Part shown: positions 53,104-63,663 of the stretch, piece by piece | Numbering within the stretch: the first letter of the stretch is position 1 | How the letters are laid out: every line of letters begins with the position of its first letter | Program-made: the position numbers and the translations under genes | Notes under the pieces: model-generated | Seen by the model: the letters and a program-made list of their open reading frames with translations, nothing else | What the model was told of the DNA's origin: nothing | Databases searched by the model: none | Assembly: GCF_027921745.1 (NCBI RefSeq) | Contig: NC_079238.1 | Span: forward strand, 620,001 to 684,000 | Direction of reading: 5' to 3' | Length of the DNA: 64,000 bases | Source of the DNA: Schizosaccharomyces osmophilus | Taxonomy: Eukaryota > Ascomycota > Schizosaccharomycetes > Schizosaccharomycetales > Schizosaccharomycetaceae

Positions 53104-54489
53104 ACTTTCAAAAAATCTTTTTAGCACAATATTATGATTTTCAAAAAATAAACAAAAGCAATTAAATTAAAATAACTTTTTTGTTGTTTTATCCAACTCA
53201 AAACGATAAGTGTTGCACAGGTTTTACAGCTCAATTACGATACATATATACTAATGGTATGCGAAAGTCAATGATGCATGCTATTTGTATTAGTCATCTG
53301 TCGAGATCTGTGCTTGCCAGTGGAGCCTCCAATATTATTCTAAATTATTCTTAAATGATAATACTAATTAGTATATCAACGTAAACAAAAATACAATTGA
53401 TTATTCTCATCAGAATATTATTTTACAACAATGAGTTCTTTTACATGTCACTTGAGGATTATTTTATAAACACCAGCTATTCCCAGGCAACCTCTTCAGT
53501 TAGGAAGAATTTGCTGACAGAGCTTATACGCTTGTTTGATACCAACTTCATTAGTAGTGCCAGGCTGTTCCTATACACATATTCCACCAGAATTTTAATA
53601 ATTAATTGAAAGCCACTTATATTTATCGTCAAAAGCAATCACCGTTGTGTTTCACTTTGTCATATTTTACAGTGTTTCGCCGTGACAAAAATAGTATAAC
53701 TATAAAGAAACCGATATTACAGTTAGTAAACAAACGTGAAAAACCCAATTATATAACTAATGCGAAATCTTAGAAATATCTTTTAAGACGTATAAATGTT
53801 TTGTAAATATATACATAACATTAGTAAATTAACAAAAGTGTACAAATGTATGAGTATGTCTACAAAAGCCCATTCTAATGCTTCAATGCTACGTCGAAGA
53901 CAGGGAATGGTAGTTGTTTATATTAATAAAGTAAATGCTTGAGGAAAACTTGAATAACCACTAAAGTTATATATCTAAACAAGGCTTTCTTCGAGAGATA
54001 TTTGGGGGTATAGATAGTTTCGTTCTTGTCGAGCTATTTCCTAAAAGCTTTCCGAGGCGATGTGGGATTCGAAGTTTTTTCTTTTTTGAAAAATAATTTT
54101 TGAATTTAAGCAATAATCACAATTGTTCTTGCAATGGTCGCTTTCACCAATAGAGTGATTTGTTTCACTTTAGTAAGATATCCTAGTTTCCAACCATCAT
54201 AAATACTGCTTTTACCAACTTCTCTTACTGCACCAGTGATTCCGGGTTTTATTTAATTTTACGTTTATACAAGAAGACAAGAGATGTTTGGAATATATTC
54301 ATAGAGCTTAAATCAATGCAATTGAAATCTTATGAAAGTACGCCTTGATTTCAATTTAGAGAGCTTTATTCATCAATTTTATTATTCATAGGTGTTATAC
54401 AAAGCTTGGCTAAATCCCGGCCGCTTTTCGAATAACTTATTTATCGTTTCAAAGGATCGTTCAAATTTGCTAATGTGTAATCACCTCCT
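53104..54489. promoter_or_regulatory. 1.4-kb region upstream of the reductase and rev3 with two FLEX sites
   Basis: Two exact GTAAACAAA sites (53381-53389 and 53726-53734, plus strand) lie in the gap between the divergent reductase and rev3. The first is 278 bp upstream of the reductase start. A 70-codon plus frame at 53397-53609 is not convincing. I see no other feature; this gap is longer than usual here. Confidence 0.45.
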
Positions 54490-57400
54490 ATGAATTTCTC
54501 GCTGGAGTCTATAGATTGGGAATTAGAACCTTATGATCCTTCTTATGATCGGTTGGTTGACGATTTGGATAATGATGAAGACCGTCTTCCTCTCTTCCCA
54601 GTCATTCGAATCTTTGGAATCAACGATAATTCAGAAACAGTTTGTTGCTTTCTCCACAATGTATTTCCTTATCTTTATGTCGAATATTCTGACTTTTCTA
54701 ATGAAATTGAAGAGCAGGGAAGCATAACTACTTTCCTCAATATCATGCATCTTGCTATTCATCATGCTCTTGCCTTAGCTGCTAGAACCCAACCAGAGAA
54801 TTACAGACCTTCTGTACAAAGCGTTCAACTTATAAAGGCAATTCCCTTTTACGGGTACAATGTCGGTTATCGACGGTTTTTAAAAATCGCTCTCTACAGC
54901 CCCAAAAACAGGGATAGGCTGGTGGATTTGTTTCGTCAAGGAGCAATTCTAAATAAAGTAATTCAAGTTTATGAATCCCACCTATCTTATCTCTTGCAGT
55001 TTATGGTTGACTATAATCTTCATGGTTGTGCTCCGATTCACTGTGAAAATGAACATTTGCAAGCGTCAAAAGAGCGAAAGTCGTACTGTGAGATAGAGTT
55101 TCATATGGATCCTCAAGTAATTCTGAACTCCAGCAAGCTGGTAGAGCGTAACCTTCACTCTTCTATATTTGAGTCTTCATTCGGCCATGATTCTTTGCTA
55201 ATTAGTAGTCTTTCCGAGATCTGGAAATCGGAGGCGAAAAGACGCAATATAATCAGTACAGATGAAACTATTAGTTTATCAGAATTGCAACAGAGCCAAT
55301 TGTCTTTGAAGTCCACTGGTGATAATATCACCAGATGCTCTCCTCATTGGAAAAATGAAGACCAGCTAAAAAAGGAATTTATAAAGCTATTAGATGAGGC
55401 TAACAAGAGGTCGTCTCAAATGGAACCGTTAAACATGTCTGACCCATGGCCTGATATTCCCACTGGTTTTGTTGCCCTGCATTCGATAAACCCTACGTAT
55501 TCCTCACAAAGTTTAGCTTCAATTTCTCAGTTATCAAGTGAAGACCGTCAAGTGTCGTCTAATATACAAGCGTCACCAGAGAAGATGAAAACAGACATTG
55601 TAGAAGTTGAGAATTCGTTCGAACAATTAGATTCTGAGTTAGAGAATATCATGGGAAACTCCGTCTTCGAATCATTCCCATTTGTACAGCCTAATTCGAA
55701 TGTGGGAGCTGTTTCGAACCCCTCAACTCCACCGTTATCTGAATCCCCATTAGATTCCCCCAAGTCAAGCCCTCCTTCATTGAACGAATCATTTCGAGTT
55801 GTCAGCTCCCCTTTGAATTCGCCAAATTCGAATTTACGATTAAAAGGAGGAGGTAATATCAGAAAACGTCCAGTCGAGCTTGTAAACTCATCCGATGAGT
55901 CCTTTCCTAGTTTACGTCCTCTTCCTTCTAGCAATCCTGAGACTGGGTGCGTCCGTTTTCAAAAATACAGAAAACCACGAGCTAACTTCGAAGATTTCAC
56001 TAGATGGACGCAATTACCAAAGGAATATCGCTTACCTTATAGACCCCGCAAAGAAGAACATGTTTTTGCTAAAAAACCACCATCTCGTCAACTCTTGATG
56101 GATACTATATCCTCTGTTAATATACCGACGATACTGTACCCCTATATACATTACAGTCTGACAAAGGACATTCCTTCTGGCTATCAGGAATATTTAGGAA
56201 ATGTGTATTATCCTCGAGGCATTACAGCAAAATACCTTCAAGAATTTCACTGTGATGGCCGTGTAGAAGAAAACATGACGAGTACATCGCTTAAATTACC
56301 ACCTGTCAGAACGTCTACCACATGGGAATATGTTATTCCTCCTCCTACTCTCTCTGAATTGAATAGCTGGTCAAAGAATAAGAAAGCTAATACTAATAAT
56401 AATAATACTTACAGAACTCCTTCTGCTAGCCAGCAAAAGGTTTTTAACAAGGATCCCTATGCTTCGATACGTATATTATCTCTTGAGTTATTTTGTAATA
56501 GCAAAAGTGGTTTACTTCCTGATCCTTCCAAAGATCCAATAGAAGGTTGTTTTTGGGCGTATCAAGAAAATGCTAATATTCGTTCCATTGAAAAATACGG
56601 ATTTATTGTAAATTCCCCGAACGTAGAAAGCACTGCTTTTGAAAAATCTTTCCCAGGTGCTACAGTTTTATTGGTTTTTTCAGAAATTGAACTATTGAAC
56701 GAAATTATCTCTTTGACGCGTCAATTAGATCCCACTATACTATGCGGTTATGAGGTACACAGTAGCTCATGGGGATATCTTATTGAAAGAGCGGCGTATA
56801 AATTCAATTATGACCTTCCAGAGCAGCTTTCACGGTTGGCTGATACAACGAAAGGAGCATTTGCAAAAAAAAATGATGCTTGGAGTTATTCTACCACCTC
56901 ATCAATCAAAATTGTTGGACGGCACATGCTAAACATTTGGCGAATAATCAGAGGAGAGATTAGTCTTCTAAACTATTCACTAGAAAACGTGGTGGCTCAC
57001 CTGTTTGGCATCCAAACGCCTTTTTACAGACAAGCAGATTTGGTAGAACTTTGGAACACGCCTGCTTATCATGACAAACATATTCTTTTTCAATATATGT
57101 TAAAAAGAACAAAATTTTCTTTGGAAATACTATCCTCAAGATCGATTATCACGAAAATCCGAGAGCAAGCTCGAGTCGTAGGTATAGATTTTATGTCTGT
57201 TATATCCAGAGGTTCACAATTTAAAGTTGAAGCAATCATGTTTCGTATTGCCAAATCCGAAAACTACTTACTTGTTTCACCAAGTGCTAAGCAAGTAGCT
57301 GAACAAAATGCGTTGGAAGCGTTGCCGTTAGTTATGGAACCTCGATCCAATATGTATCATAATCCAGTGTTGGTATTGGATTTTCAGTCCTTGTATCCTT

Positions 57401-58968
57401 CTATCATTATAGCATATAATCTGTGCTATTCTACTTGTTTAGGGCCTGTACGATCCGTTAACGGGAAATTTAAACTTGGGTTTATGCCTTATTCTGTTGA
57501 TCCTCGCGTAATGGACATTCTTAAAGACAATGTATATATTTCGCCAAATGGATACGCATACGTGAACAAAGAAGTTAGGAAATCTTTGATAGCCAAGATG
57601 CTCGAGGAACTTATTGAGACCAGGGCAATGATAAAAAAGGGAATGAAAGATTGTGATTCACCATATGTGTACCAGATTTTAGATAGTCGGCAATTGGCAC
57701 TGAAGCTGATTGCAAATGTGACATATGGTTACACGTCTGCTTCCTTCTCGGGTCGAATGCCTTGCTCAGAAATTGCTGACACAATTGTTGAAACAGGACG
57801 AGAACTTCTTGGAAACGCGCTATCTTACATTAATAATCATAAAAAATTTGATGCGAAGGTTGTATATGGTGACACTGATAGTTTGTTTGTCGAATTACCA
57901 GGAAAAACTAAAGAGCAAGCATTTGAGATTGGGCATTTGCTTGCATCAGAAATTACCTCAATGTTTCCTTCACCGATTCGTTTAAAATTTGAAAAGGTAT
58001 ACTTACCATGTTTTTTACTAGCAAAGAAGAGATACGTGGGCTACAAGTATGAAAAAGCGAATGAGGCTGTCCCTTCATTTGATGCTAAAGGGATTGAAAC
58101 AGTGAGACGGGATGGAACACCCATACAGCAAAAAGTTCTTCGCAGTTGCATAGAAAAGTTATTCCAGTCCAAAGATTTGTCTCAAGTGAAAAAGGGGTTT
58201 CAAGAGTTTTGTTCCAAAATTATGTCCGAAGAAATCCCAGCTATGGATTTTTGTTATAATAAGGAAGTGCGTATGGACAAATACAAAGAACTAAGTACGG
58301 CCCCTCCTGGGGCTACTATGGCAAGACGTTTAATGACTAAAGATCCTAGGTCTGAACCTCAATATGGTGAACGTGTTCCTTACTTGGTCCTAGCGGGGGC
58401 ACCAGGAACCACTCTGGCAAATCGTTCTGTCTCTCCAGAGGAATATCTTTCGGATAGTTTTTCACAATTAGATATTGATTATTATATTAGGCACAATTTA
58501 ATTCCGCCGTTGGATAGGTTTTTGAATCTACTTGGCACTAGTGCTGAATCTTGGTACAATGAAATGCCAAAACGACTTCATAAATTGATACGAGCAGGAG
58601 CTTTGGGTGACGGCTCTAAAGTCCACAAAAAGACACTAGATAAGTTTTTGACAGAAAGGCTTTGTTCCTCTTGCCTCCGGAACATGGTAAGCAACCAAAA
58701 TTCTTCCGAAAATAAATATCTCTGTGATGATTGTCTGAAGAATGTACCAGCAGCTACGACTAGAGTTATTCAACAGAGCAAAGACGTTGCTATTAGATTA
58801 GCAAGGTTAGAAGATATATGCCGGGGATGCAGTGCCATTTCTTCTTCTGATCCTGTTCTATGCCGGTCAAAGTCTTGTAAAATATATTACGACAGAGCTA
58901 AGACATATAGCAAGGCGAAAGCTCAGGCAGAACTATACGAGAGAACATTACTTTCCTTAGATTGGTAA
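54490..58968 (+). CDS. rev3: Rev3, catalytic subunit of DNA polymerase zeta
   Basis: A 1492-aa single exon. Family B polymerase motifs: motif A DFQSLYPSIII at about residue 964, motif B LKLIANVTYGYTSASF, and motif C YGDTDSL at about residue 1126. An N-terminal domain (SLESIDWELEPYDPS, then PVIRIFGINDN) is shared with Pol delta/zeta, and a long disordered region separates it from the exonuclease-like domain. The C-terminus holds the CysA zinc motif (CSSC...CDDC) and the CysB iron-sulphur motif (CRGC...CRSKSC), the latter binding the Pol31/Pol32-type subunits. The exonuclease-like domain lacks the usual proofreading signature, as known for Rev3. It performs error-prone translesion synthesis. 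Length is close to the S. pombe protein. Confidence 0.97.
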   Translation: MNFSLESIDWELEPYDPSYDRLVDDLDNDEDRLPLFPVIRIFGINDNSETVCCFLHNVFPYLYVEYSDFSNEIEEQGSITTFLNIMHLAIHHALALAARTQPENYRPSVQSVQLIKAIPFYGYNVGYRRFLKIALYSPKNRDRLVDLFRQGAILNKVIQVYESHLSYLLQFMVDYNLHGCAPIHCENEHLQASKERKSYCEIEFHMDPQVILNSSKLVERNLHSSIFESSFGHDSLLISSLSEIWKSEAKRRNIISTDETISLSELQQSQLSLKSTGDNITRCSPHWKNEDQLKKEFIKLLDEANKRSSQMEPLNMSDPWPDIPTGFVALHSINPTYSSQSLASISQLSSEDRQVSSNIQASPEKMKTDIVEVENSFEQLDSELENIMGNSVFESFPFVQPNSNVGAVSNPSTPPLSESPLDSPKSSPPSLNESFRVVSSPLNSPNSNLRLKGGGNIRKRPVELVNSSDESFPSLRPLPSSNPETGCVRFQKYRKPRANFEDFTRWTQLPKEYRLPYRPRKEEHVFAKKPPSRQLLMDTISSVNIPTILYPYIHYSLTKDIPSGYQEYLGNVYYPRGITAKYLQEFHCDGRVEENMTSTSLKLPPVRTSTTWEYVIPPPTLSELNSWSKNKKANTNNNNTYRTPSASQQKVFNKDPYASIRILSLELFCNSKSGLLPDPSKDPIEGCFWAYQENANIRSIEKYGFIVNSPNVESTAFEKSFPGATVLLVFSEIELLNEIISLTRQLDPTILCGYEVHSSSWGYLIERAAYKFNYDLPEQLSRLADTTKGAFAKKNDAWSYSTTSSIKIVGRHMLNIWRIIRGEISLLNYSLENVVAHLFGIQTPFYRQADLVELWNTPAYHDKHILFQYMLKRTKFSLEILSSRSIITKIREQARVVGIDFMSVISRGSQFKVEAIMFRIAKSENYLLVSPSAKQVAEQNALEALPLVMEPRSNMYHNPVLVLDFQSLYPSIIIAYNLCYSTCLGPVRSVNGKFKLGFMPYSVDPRVMDILKDNVYISPNGYAYVNKEVRKSLIAKMLEELIETRAMIKKGMKDCDSPYVYQILDSRQLALKLIANVTYGYTSASFSGRMPCSEIADTIVETGRELLGNALSYINNHKKFDAKVVYGDTDSLFVELPGKTKEQAFEIGHLLASEITSMFPSPIRLKFEKVYLPCFLLAKKRYVGYKYEKANEAVPSFDAKGIETVRRDGTPIQQKVLRSCIEKLFQSKDLSQVKKGFQEFCSKIMSEEIPAMDFCYNKEVRMDKYKELSTAPPGATMARRLMTKDPRSEPQYGERVPYLVLAGAPGTTLANRSVSPEEYLSDSFSQLDIDYYIRHNLIPPLDRFLNLLGTSAESWYNEMPKRLHKLIRAGALGDGSKVHKKTLDKFLTERLCSSCLRNMVSNQNSSENKYLCDDCLKNVPAATTRVIQQSKDVAIRLARLEDICRGCSAISSSDPVLCRSKSCKIYYDRAKTYSKAKAQAELYERTLLSLDW

Positions 58969-59406
58969 GTTATGAGAGGTACATTTTGCATGAATCCTAA
59001 TTATTTATTTATTCTATTTGCTACCGAGGAAAGCTAGACACTACAAGTAAATGATGGAAAGTTGATTACAATATCACAATCATTGTTGGTAAATAGACAT
59101 ATATACCTCTCATCATACGAAAGTACATACAATTAAATGTACAGTTTATCTTCTATAATAATTATTGTACTAGAATCATTATTCCAATATCTCATTGCAT
59201 CTTTTTACTGACTCATATCGTAGCTCGTTCGACTTCCTAATTCAGTCACTTCTGTCATGATGTACCGAGATGGTTCCTTTAACAACCACCTTCTTTTTCC
59301 GACAAAGGCAATTGGCTAATTTTGAATAAGTATAGAAAGATTTTGATCTTTTAGAATATTTTTTGGAGGAGACAATTGGTTAGGTACCATTGGGAAGTGT
59401 TCCAAT
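58969..59406. other. Intergenic between rev3 and end4
   Basis: About 440 bp holding the rev3 3' region and the end4 promoter; no recognised element. Confidence 0.6.
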
Positions 59407-62400
59407 ATGAGCTCCTTTCGTTTACAAGCAGACCATATGCAATCAGACGCATCTTTGGTCACAAGCGTGCGAAAAGCAACAAGCGTTGATGAAACAGCTC
59501 CAAAAAGAAAGCATGTGCGTAGTTGCATCGTTTTTACGTGGGATCACCGCACCGCCAAACCATTTTGGATTGCCGTAAAAGTACAGCCATTGTTCGCGAG
59601 CGAAATACAAACTTTTAAGGCTTTGATTACTGTGCATCGAGTACTACAGGAAGGCCACAGATCTGCGTTAAAGGATTCGCAACCAGAAAGAGGATGGCTT
59701 AAAACATGTGCTCGTCAATTCCCTGGAGGAGAAGGCATGAAAGGGTATAGTGGCTTGATTCGAGATTACGTTGACTACTTGTTGGACAAGCTTGCTTTTC
59801 ACAATCAGCATCCTGAATTCAATGGAACTTTTGAGTATAAGGAATACATTAGTCTTCGACAAGTTGATGATCCCAATGAAGGTTATGAAACAGTTTACGA
59901 TATGATGAATCTCCAAGATCATATTGACGATTTTCAAAAACAAATCTTTTCTTCCTTTAAGCGTTCGAGTAAGAATGAATGCCGGATTTCTGCTTTGGTT
60001 CCCTTAGTTCAGGAATCTTACGGCATTTACCGTTTTTTAATTAGTATGCTGCGTGCATTATACAAGACGATTGATGCTGCTGATACGTTGGAACCTTTGA
60101 AACAAAGGTATAAATCTCAACACCATCGTCTTCGTCAATTCTACGCAGATTGCTCCAACCTTCGTTACCTTACTAGTTTGATTTCTGTTCCTCGTCTTCC
60201 TCATGAACCTCCAGAGTTGGAGGGTGACAATCTTCCAGAGTTACCAAAGCGTCCTGCTTCCGTAGCTCCACAACCGACTGGTACATCCTCCATTGGCCCC
60301 CAGCAAACTGGCGGTTCTTCCCCAGTAGAAATGAGCTTTCCCTCAGCCAGCGATATAGAACCTGTCCCTAGTTATAATGAACCTGAGTCCATTCAAGACT
60401 TCTGGTCCGAACCAGCGTATGACCAACAGATTGCCGCACAGCAACATTCTCTCGCTGCCCAACAATCCGCTGAAATGGAACGTCAACGTCTTGCTGCCCA
60501 ACAGCATCAGCAAGCCATGGAGGCTATTCAAAAAGCTCAGATGGATCAGCAACGAGTTGCTCAAGAACAAATGCTTCAGCAACAGATGCAAATGCAAAGT
60601 CAAGGGCAACTTGCGGGTATGGAACAGCAAGTCGCAGCCACTAGAGCTCAGTTGGAGCAAAGTAATATGCTTCTTCATCAGTATGATGCTAGAGTAAGAG
60701 CATTAGAAAACGAGTTAAACCAGTCTGGTCTTAATATACAGGATCAAATACATCAAAATGACGATTTAATTGATTCTTTGAGAAGTCAAATCAACACCTG
60801 GAAGAGCAAATATGAGGCACTAGCTAAGCTTTACACACAGCTGCGTCAAGAACATTTGGATCTGCTAACTAAATACAAACAGCTTCAGCTTAAAGCAAAT
60901 TCTGCACAAGAAGCCATTGAGAAGAAAGAACGAATGGAACGTGAGATTAAGAGTAAGAATCTCGAACTTGCTGATATGATCCTCGAACGTGATCGTGCTC
61001 GCCATGAATTGGATACGATGCACCGTTCTCAGCGTGATAAACAAATGACCAATGAGCGTGAACTACGCTTGCTACAAGATAAAGCAAGAAATCTCGAGAA
61101 CAACAAGTCATCGGAACTATCGAATTTATTAAGCCGGTATAATATTGAAGTTGCTCAGTTGGAAGAAAGTCTCCGTGTAAAAGATCAGGAGTTGGAAGGT
61201 TTCCGTCGAGAATTAAACAATTCTGAAGCTCAATATCGCAAACTTTTACAAGAAAAAGAAGAGGAAGTGGAAATTCAAAAGGCTGCCGTTGATGAATCTC
61301 TCTTGCAGTTAAAGAACCTCCAACTGGATCGCAGCGATGTTGACCAAGCTATGGACTCACAGATTGATGATTTGTTAAAGTCACAACTGGAAAAATTGAG
61401 CGGCATAGTTGACTCTGTGCTCTTCACTGGTATTCAGCGTTTGGATGCTAGTTTGCATGAATTGGATTCTCCTATGCATGCAGGAAATCAATATGCAACA
61501 CCGGAATTTGTCCTTTCCATTATTGAAAATGCAGGTAACCGTTGTACGGATTTTGCAACTGCATTCAACAATTATTTTGCGGATGGACCAAACGCTGATC
61601 ATTCTGAAGTTATAAACAGTGTCAATTTCTTCTCAACAGCCATGTCAGAGGTATCTAATAACTGTAAGGGTTTGAGTCGTTCTACTGGTGATGATCAAGG
61701 ATCTGATCAATTGGCATCACAGACACGGAAAATGATTGAATTAGCGAAACGCTTCTTGTCAAGCTTATTTTCTCAGTCTACTGTAAAGATGGATGTTGAT
61801 CAAAAAACGGATATGGTCATTAACGAAAATGTAGAAATACAGCAACGTTTGCAGCAGCTATCTCAGTATTCTGAAAAGTTCTTAAATAAGGAATCCGAAA
61901 GCGCGGTTGGCCTATTAAGTGCAGGTGGTGACAATATTGAGGAATTAGTAGACAAACAGTTGGCCGAGACAGCTAATGCTATTCAGAATGCTATTCTCAA
62001 ATTGCAAGGACTGGCTGCTCAACCAAAGAATATTAACTTGTCTCCTTCTGAATTGCAAGTGCATGATTCCTTATTGGCTGCTTCCATCGCTATAACTGAA
62101 GCGATTGCTAGGTTGATCAAAGCTGCCACTGCATCTCAAGCGGAAATTGTTGCCCAAGGTAAAGGATCTAGCTCTAGAGGAGCATTTTATAAAAAACACA
62201 ATCGTTGGACAGAAGGACTTATCTCTGCTGCTAAAGCTGTTGCTCGTGCTACTGTCACTTTGATAGAGACTGCCGATGGTGTTATCAACGGTAAAGCTAG
62301 TTTCGAGCATTTAATTGTGGCATCGAATGGTGTAGCAGCAGCTACAGCTCAGTTGGTTGCTGCTTCACGAGTCAAGGCGAACTTTGCATCCAAAACACAG

Positions 62401-62649
62401 GATCATTTAGAAGAAGCGGCTAAGGCCGTTACAGATGCATGTAAGGCTTTAGTAAGACAAGTCGAGACCATGGCATTGCGTTCGAAGGAAATGGAGCACG
62501 AGGATTTCTCTAGTCTCGGTGTTCACGATTATCGCCGTCAAGAGATGGAGCAGCAAGTGCAAATCCTGAAAATAGAAAATGAGCTGGTTGGAGCTCGTCG
62601 CCGTCTTTTCGATATGAGAAAAACTTCGTACCATGTCTCTGAGGAGTAA
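59407..62649 (+). CDS. end4: End4/Sla2 (Hip1R) endocytic actin adaptor
   Basis: A 1080-aa single exon. Domains in order: ANTH domain (about 20-290; KPFWIAVKVQPLFASEIQTF, then PGGEGMKGYSGLIRDYVDYL), a Pro/Ser linker, a Gln-rich stretch (about 340-410), a long coiled coil (to about 640) that dimerises and binds clathrin light chain, and a C-terminal I/LWEQ/THATCH actin-binding module (about 850-1060; RWTEGLISAAKAVARATVTL, then IVASNGVAAATAQLVAASRV). It ties PI(4,5)P2 membranes to F-actin in endocytosis. S. pombe end4 is SPAC688.11, in the same place. Confidence 0.95.
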   Translation: MSSFRLQADHMQSDASLVTSVRKATSVDETAPKRKHVRSCIVFTWDHRTAKPFWIAVKVQPLFASEIQTFKALITVHRVLQEGHRSALKDSQPERGWLKTCARQFPGGEGMKGYSGLIRDYVDYLLDKLAFHNQHPEFNGTFEYKEYISLRQVDDPNEGYETVYDMMNLQDHIDDFQKQIFSSFKRSSKNECRISALVPLVQESYGIYRFLISMLRALYKTIDAADTLEPLKQRYKSQHHRLRQFYADCSNLRYLTSLISVPRLPHEPPELEGDNLPELPKRPASVAPQPTGTSSIGPQQTGGSSPVEMSFPSASDIEPVPSYNEPESIQDFWSEPAYDQQIAAQQHSLAAQQSAEMERQRLAAQQHQQAMEAIQKAQMDQQRVAQEQMLQQQMQMQSQGQLAGMEQQVAATRAQLEQSNMLLHQYDARVRALENELNQSGLNIQDQIHQNDDLIDSLRSQINTWKSKYEALAKLYTQLRQEHLDLLTKYKQLQLKANSAQEAIEKKERMEREIKSKNLELADMILERDRARHELDTMHRSQRDKQMTNERELRLLQDKARNLENNKSSELSNLLSRYNIEVAQLEESLRVKDQELEGFRRELNNSEAQYRKLLQEKEEEVEIQKAAVDESLLQLKNLQLDRSDVDQAMDSQIDDLLKSQLEKLSGIVDSVLFTGIQRLDASLHELDSPMHAGNQYATPEFVLSIIENAGNRCTDFATAFNNYFADGPNADHSEVINSVNFFSTAMSEVSNNCKGLSRSTGDDQGSDQLASQTRKMIELAKRFLSSLFSQSTVKMDVDQKTDMVINENVEIQQRLQQLSQYSEKFLNKESESAVGLLSAGGDNIEELVDKQLAETANAIQNAILKLQGLAAQPKNINLSPSELQVHDSLLAASIAITEAIARLIKAATASQAEIVAQGKGSSSRGAFYKKHNRWTEGLISAAKAVARATVTLIETADGVINGKASFEHLIVASNGVAAATAQLVAASRVKANFASKTQDHLEEAAKAVTDACKALVRQVETMALRSKEMEHEDFSSLGVHDYRRQEMEQQVQILKIENELVGARRRLFDMRKTSYHVSEE

Positions 62650-62871
62650 CTTATTCATTCTTTTTACGTGTAGTTATGACAGAAAAAATTATTTTTTTCG
62701 TATACATATCTTGATTAGATAACTTTAAGCAGACGTGTTGTATTTTTTATTTTAGTTATTATGTAAATATAAATGTTAAATCAATTACTTTGATAGAACT
62801 TTGCTTTCAAACGTCGAGGCCCAAAAAATATTAAATGAGACTATACTAGGAAATCTGATTGATGCGAATTC

Positions 62872-63354
62872 TCACATTTGTTTCTTTCTTTTCTTTAAAT
62901 CCGTTGGTTTTTTCTTCTCTTCGTGCTTGCCCTGTGCCTTTTGTGCTTTTAATTTCTCCTTTTGTTTAGCTAAACGATTGTCGTCGTCCTTGTTTTTGCA
63001 TGCTTGTTCAAATAGCTTCCAGGTGAAAATTAGTAGTAAGCTTGTTATAGCAAATATAGCCAAGTCAAACGTGAGTAGGGTCAATTGAGAAAGGACGAAA
63101 GTAATAAACATTTTGATAACTATTTCTTTCGGGTTTACATCACAAGGAATCTCTCTATTGATCGAGAAGGGAGACCATTTTACACGTCCTGGAGGACCCA
63201 TTGAAATATGATATTTCGCTTTTTCTCCTTCTTTTGTTTGATAAACATGAAGCAGATTAATCAAACTACCAACGACGATAATTATGAGCCCGATGAGGTC
63301 TTTTCGAGGATCTGAAAGTGTGGCAGTAAAAGAAGCTGGCTGATAATCTTCCAT
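62872..63354 (-). CDS. Small ER-type membrane protein with Lys-rich tail, unrecognised
   Basis: A 160-aa single exon. Two hydrophobic segments: LIGLIIIVVGSLINLL near residue 22, and a longer region MFITFVLSQLTLLTFDLAIF through AITSLLLIFTWKLF around 85-117, which could be one or two helices. Between them is a soluble loop with KYHISMGPPGRVKWSPFSI. The C-terminal 45 residues are strongly basic (KQKEKLKAQKAQGKHEEKKK, ending KKRKKQM). The gene sits between end4 and scn1 like S. pombe SPAC688.12c. The basic tail could be an ER-retention or ribosome-contact signal. Function not recognised. Confidence 0.75.
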   Translation of the reverse strand: MEDYQPASFTATLSDPRKDLIGLIIIVVGSLINLLHVYQTKEGEKAKYHISMGPPGRVKWSPFSINREIPCDVNPKEIVIKMFITFVLSQLTLLTFDLAIFAITSLLLIFTWKLFEQACKNKDDDNRLAKQKEKLKAQKAQGKHEEKKKPTDLKKRKKQM

Positions 63355-63663
63355 AACTATTTGTGTTCAAAAAACTTTGTTTTCCTTTTAATTTCCCAAA
63401 AATTTCAAAAAATTCCCTATGACAAGGCAGAATGATGTTGTTGAGTTTTCTACTAAGTTCGACTGACGAAAGATTTACTTATACAAAATCACATAGCCTT
63501 TATACGACTTTAGCCAATTTTTTTTTTTTTTATTCTACAGTTGTTGAAAAGGAGAAGAAAAATAAAAAGAACTATAGTTTAAAAATTTCGAAGAGATTCA
63601 TTCAATTTTTGTTGAAAACATATTTCAATTTACGAAAAAAGTCATTTGGGTTTACTTTCTGAA
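63355..63663. other. Divergent promoter region upstream of scn1
   Basis: About 310 bp with a T12 run at about 63518-63530. Nothing else assigned. Confidence 0.55.

Noticed and set aside
53397-53609. A 70-codon plus-strand frame between the reductase and rev3
   Set aside because: AT-rich, no motif, no splice partners; indistinguishable from chance.
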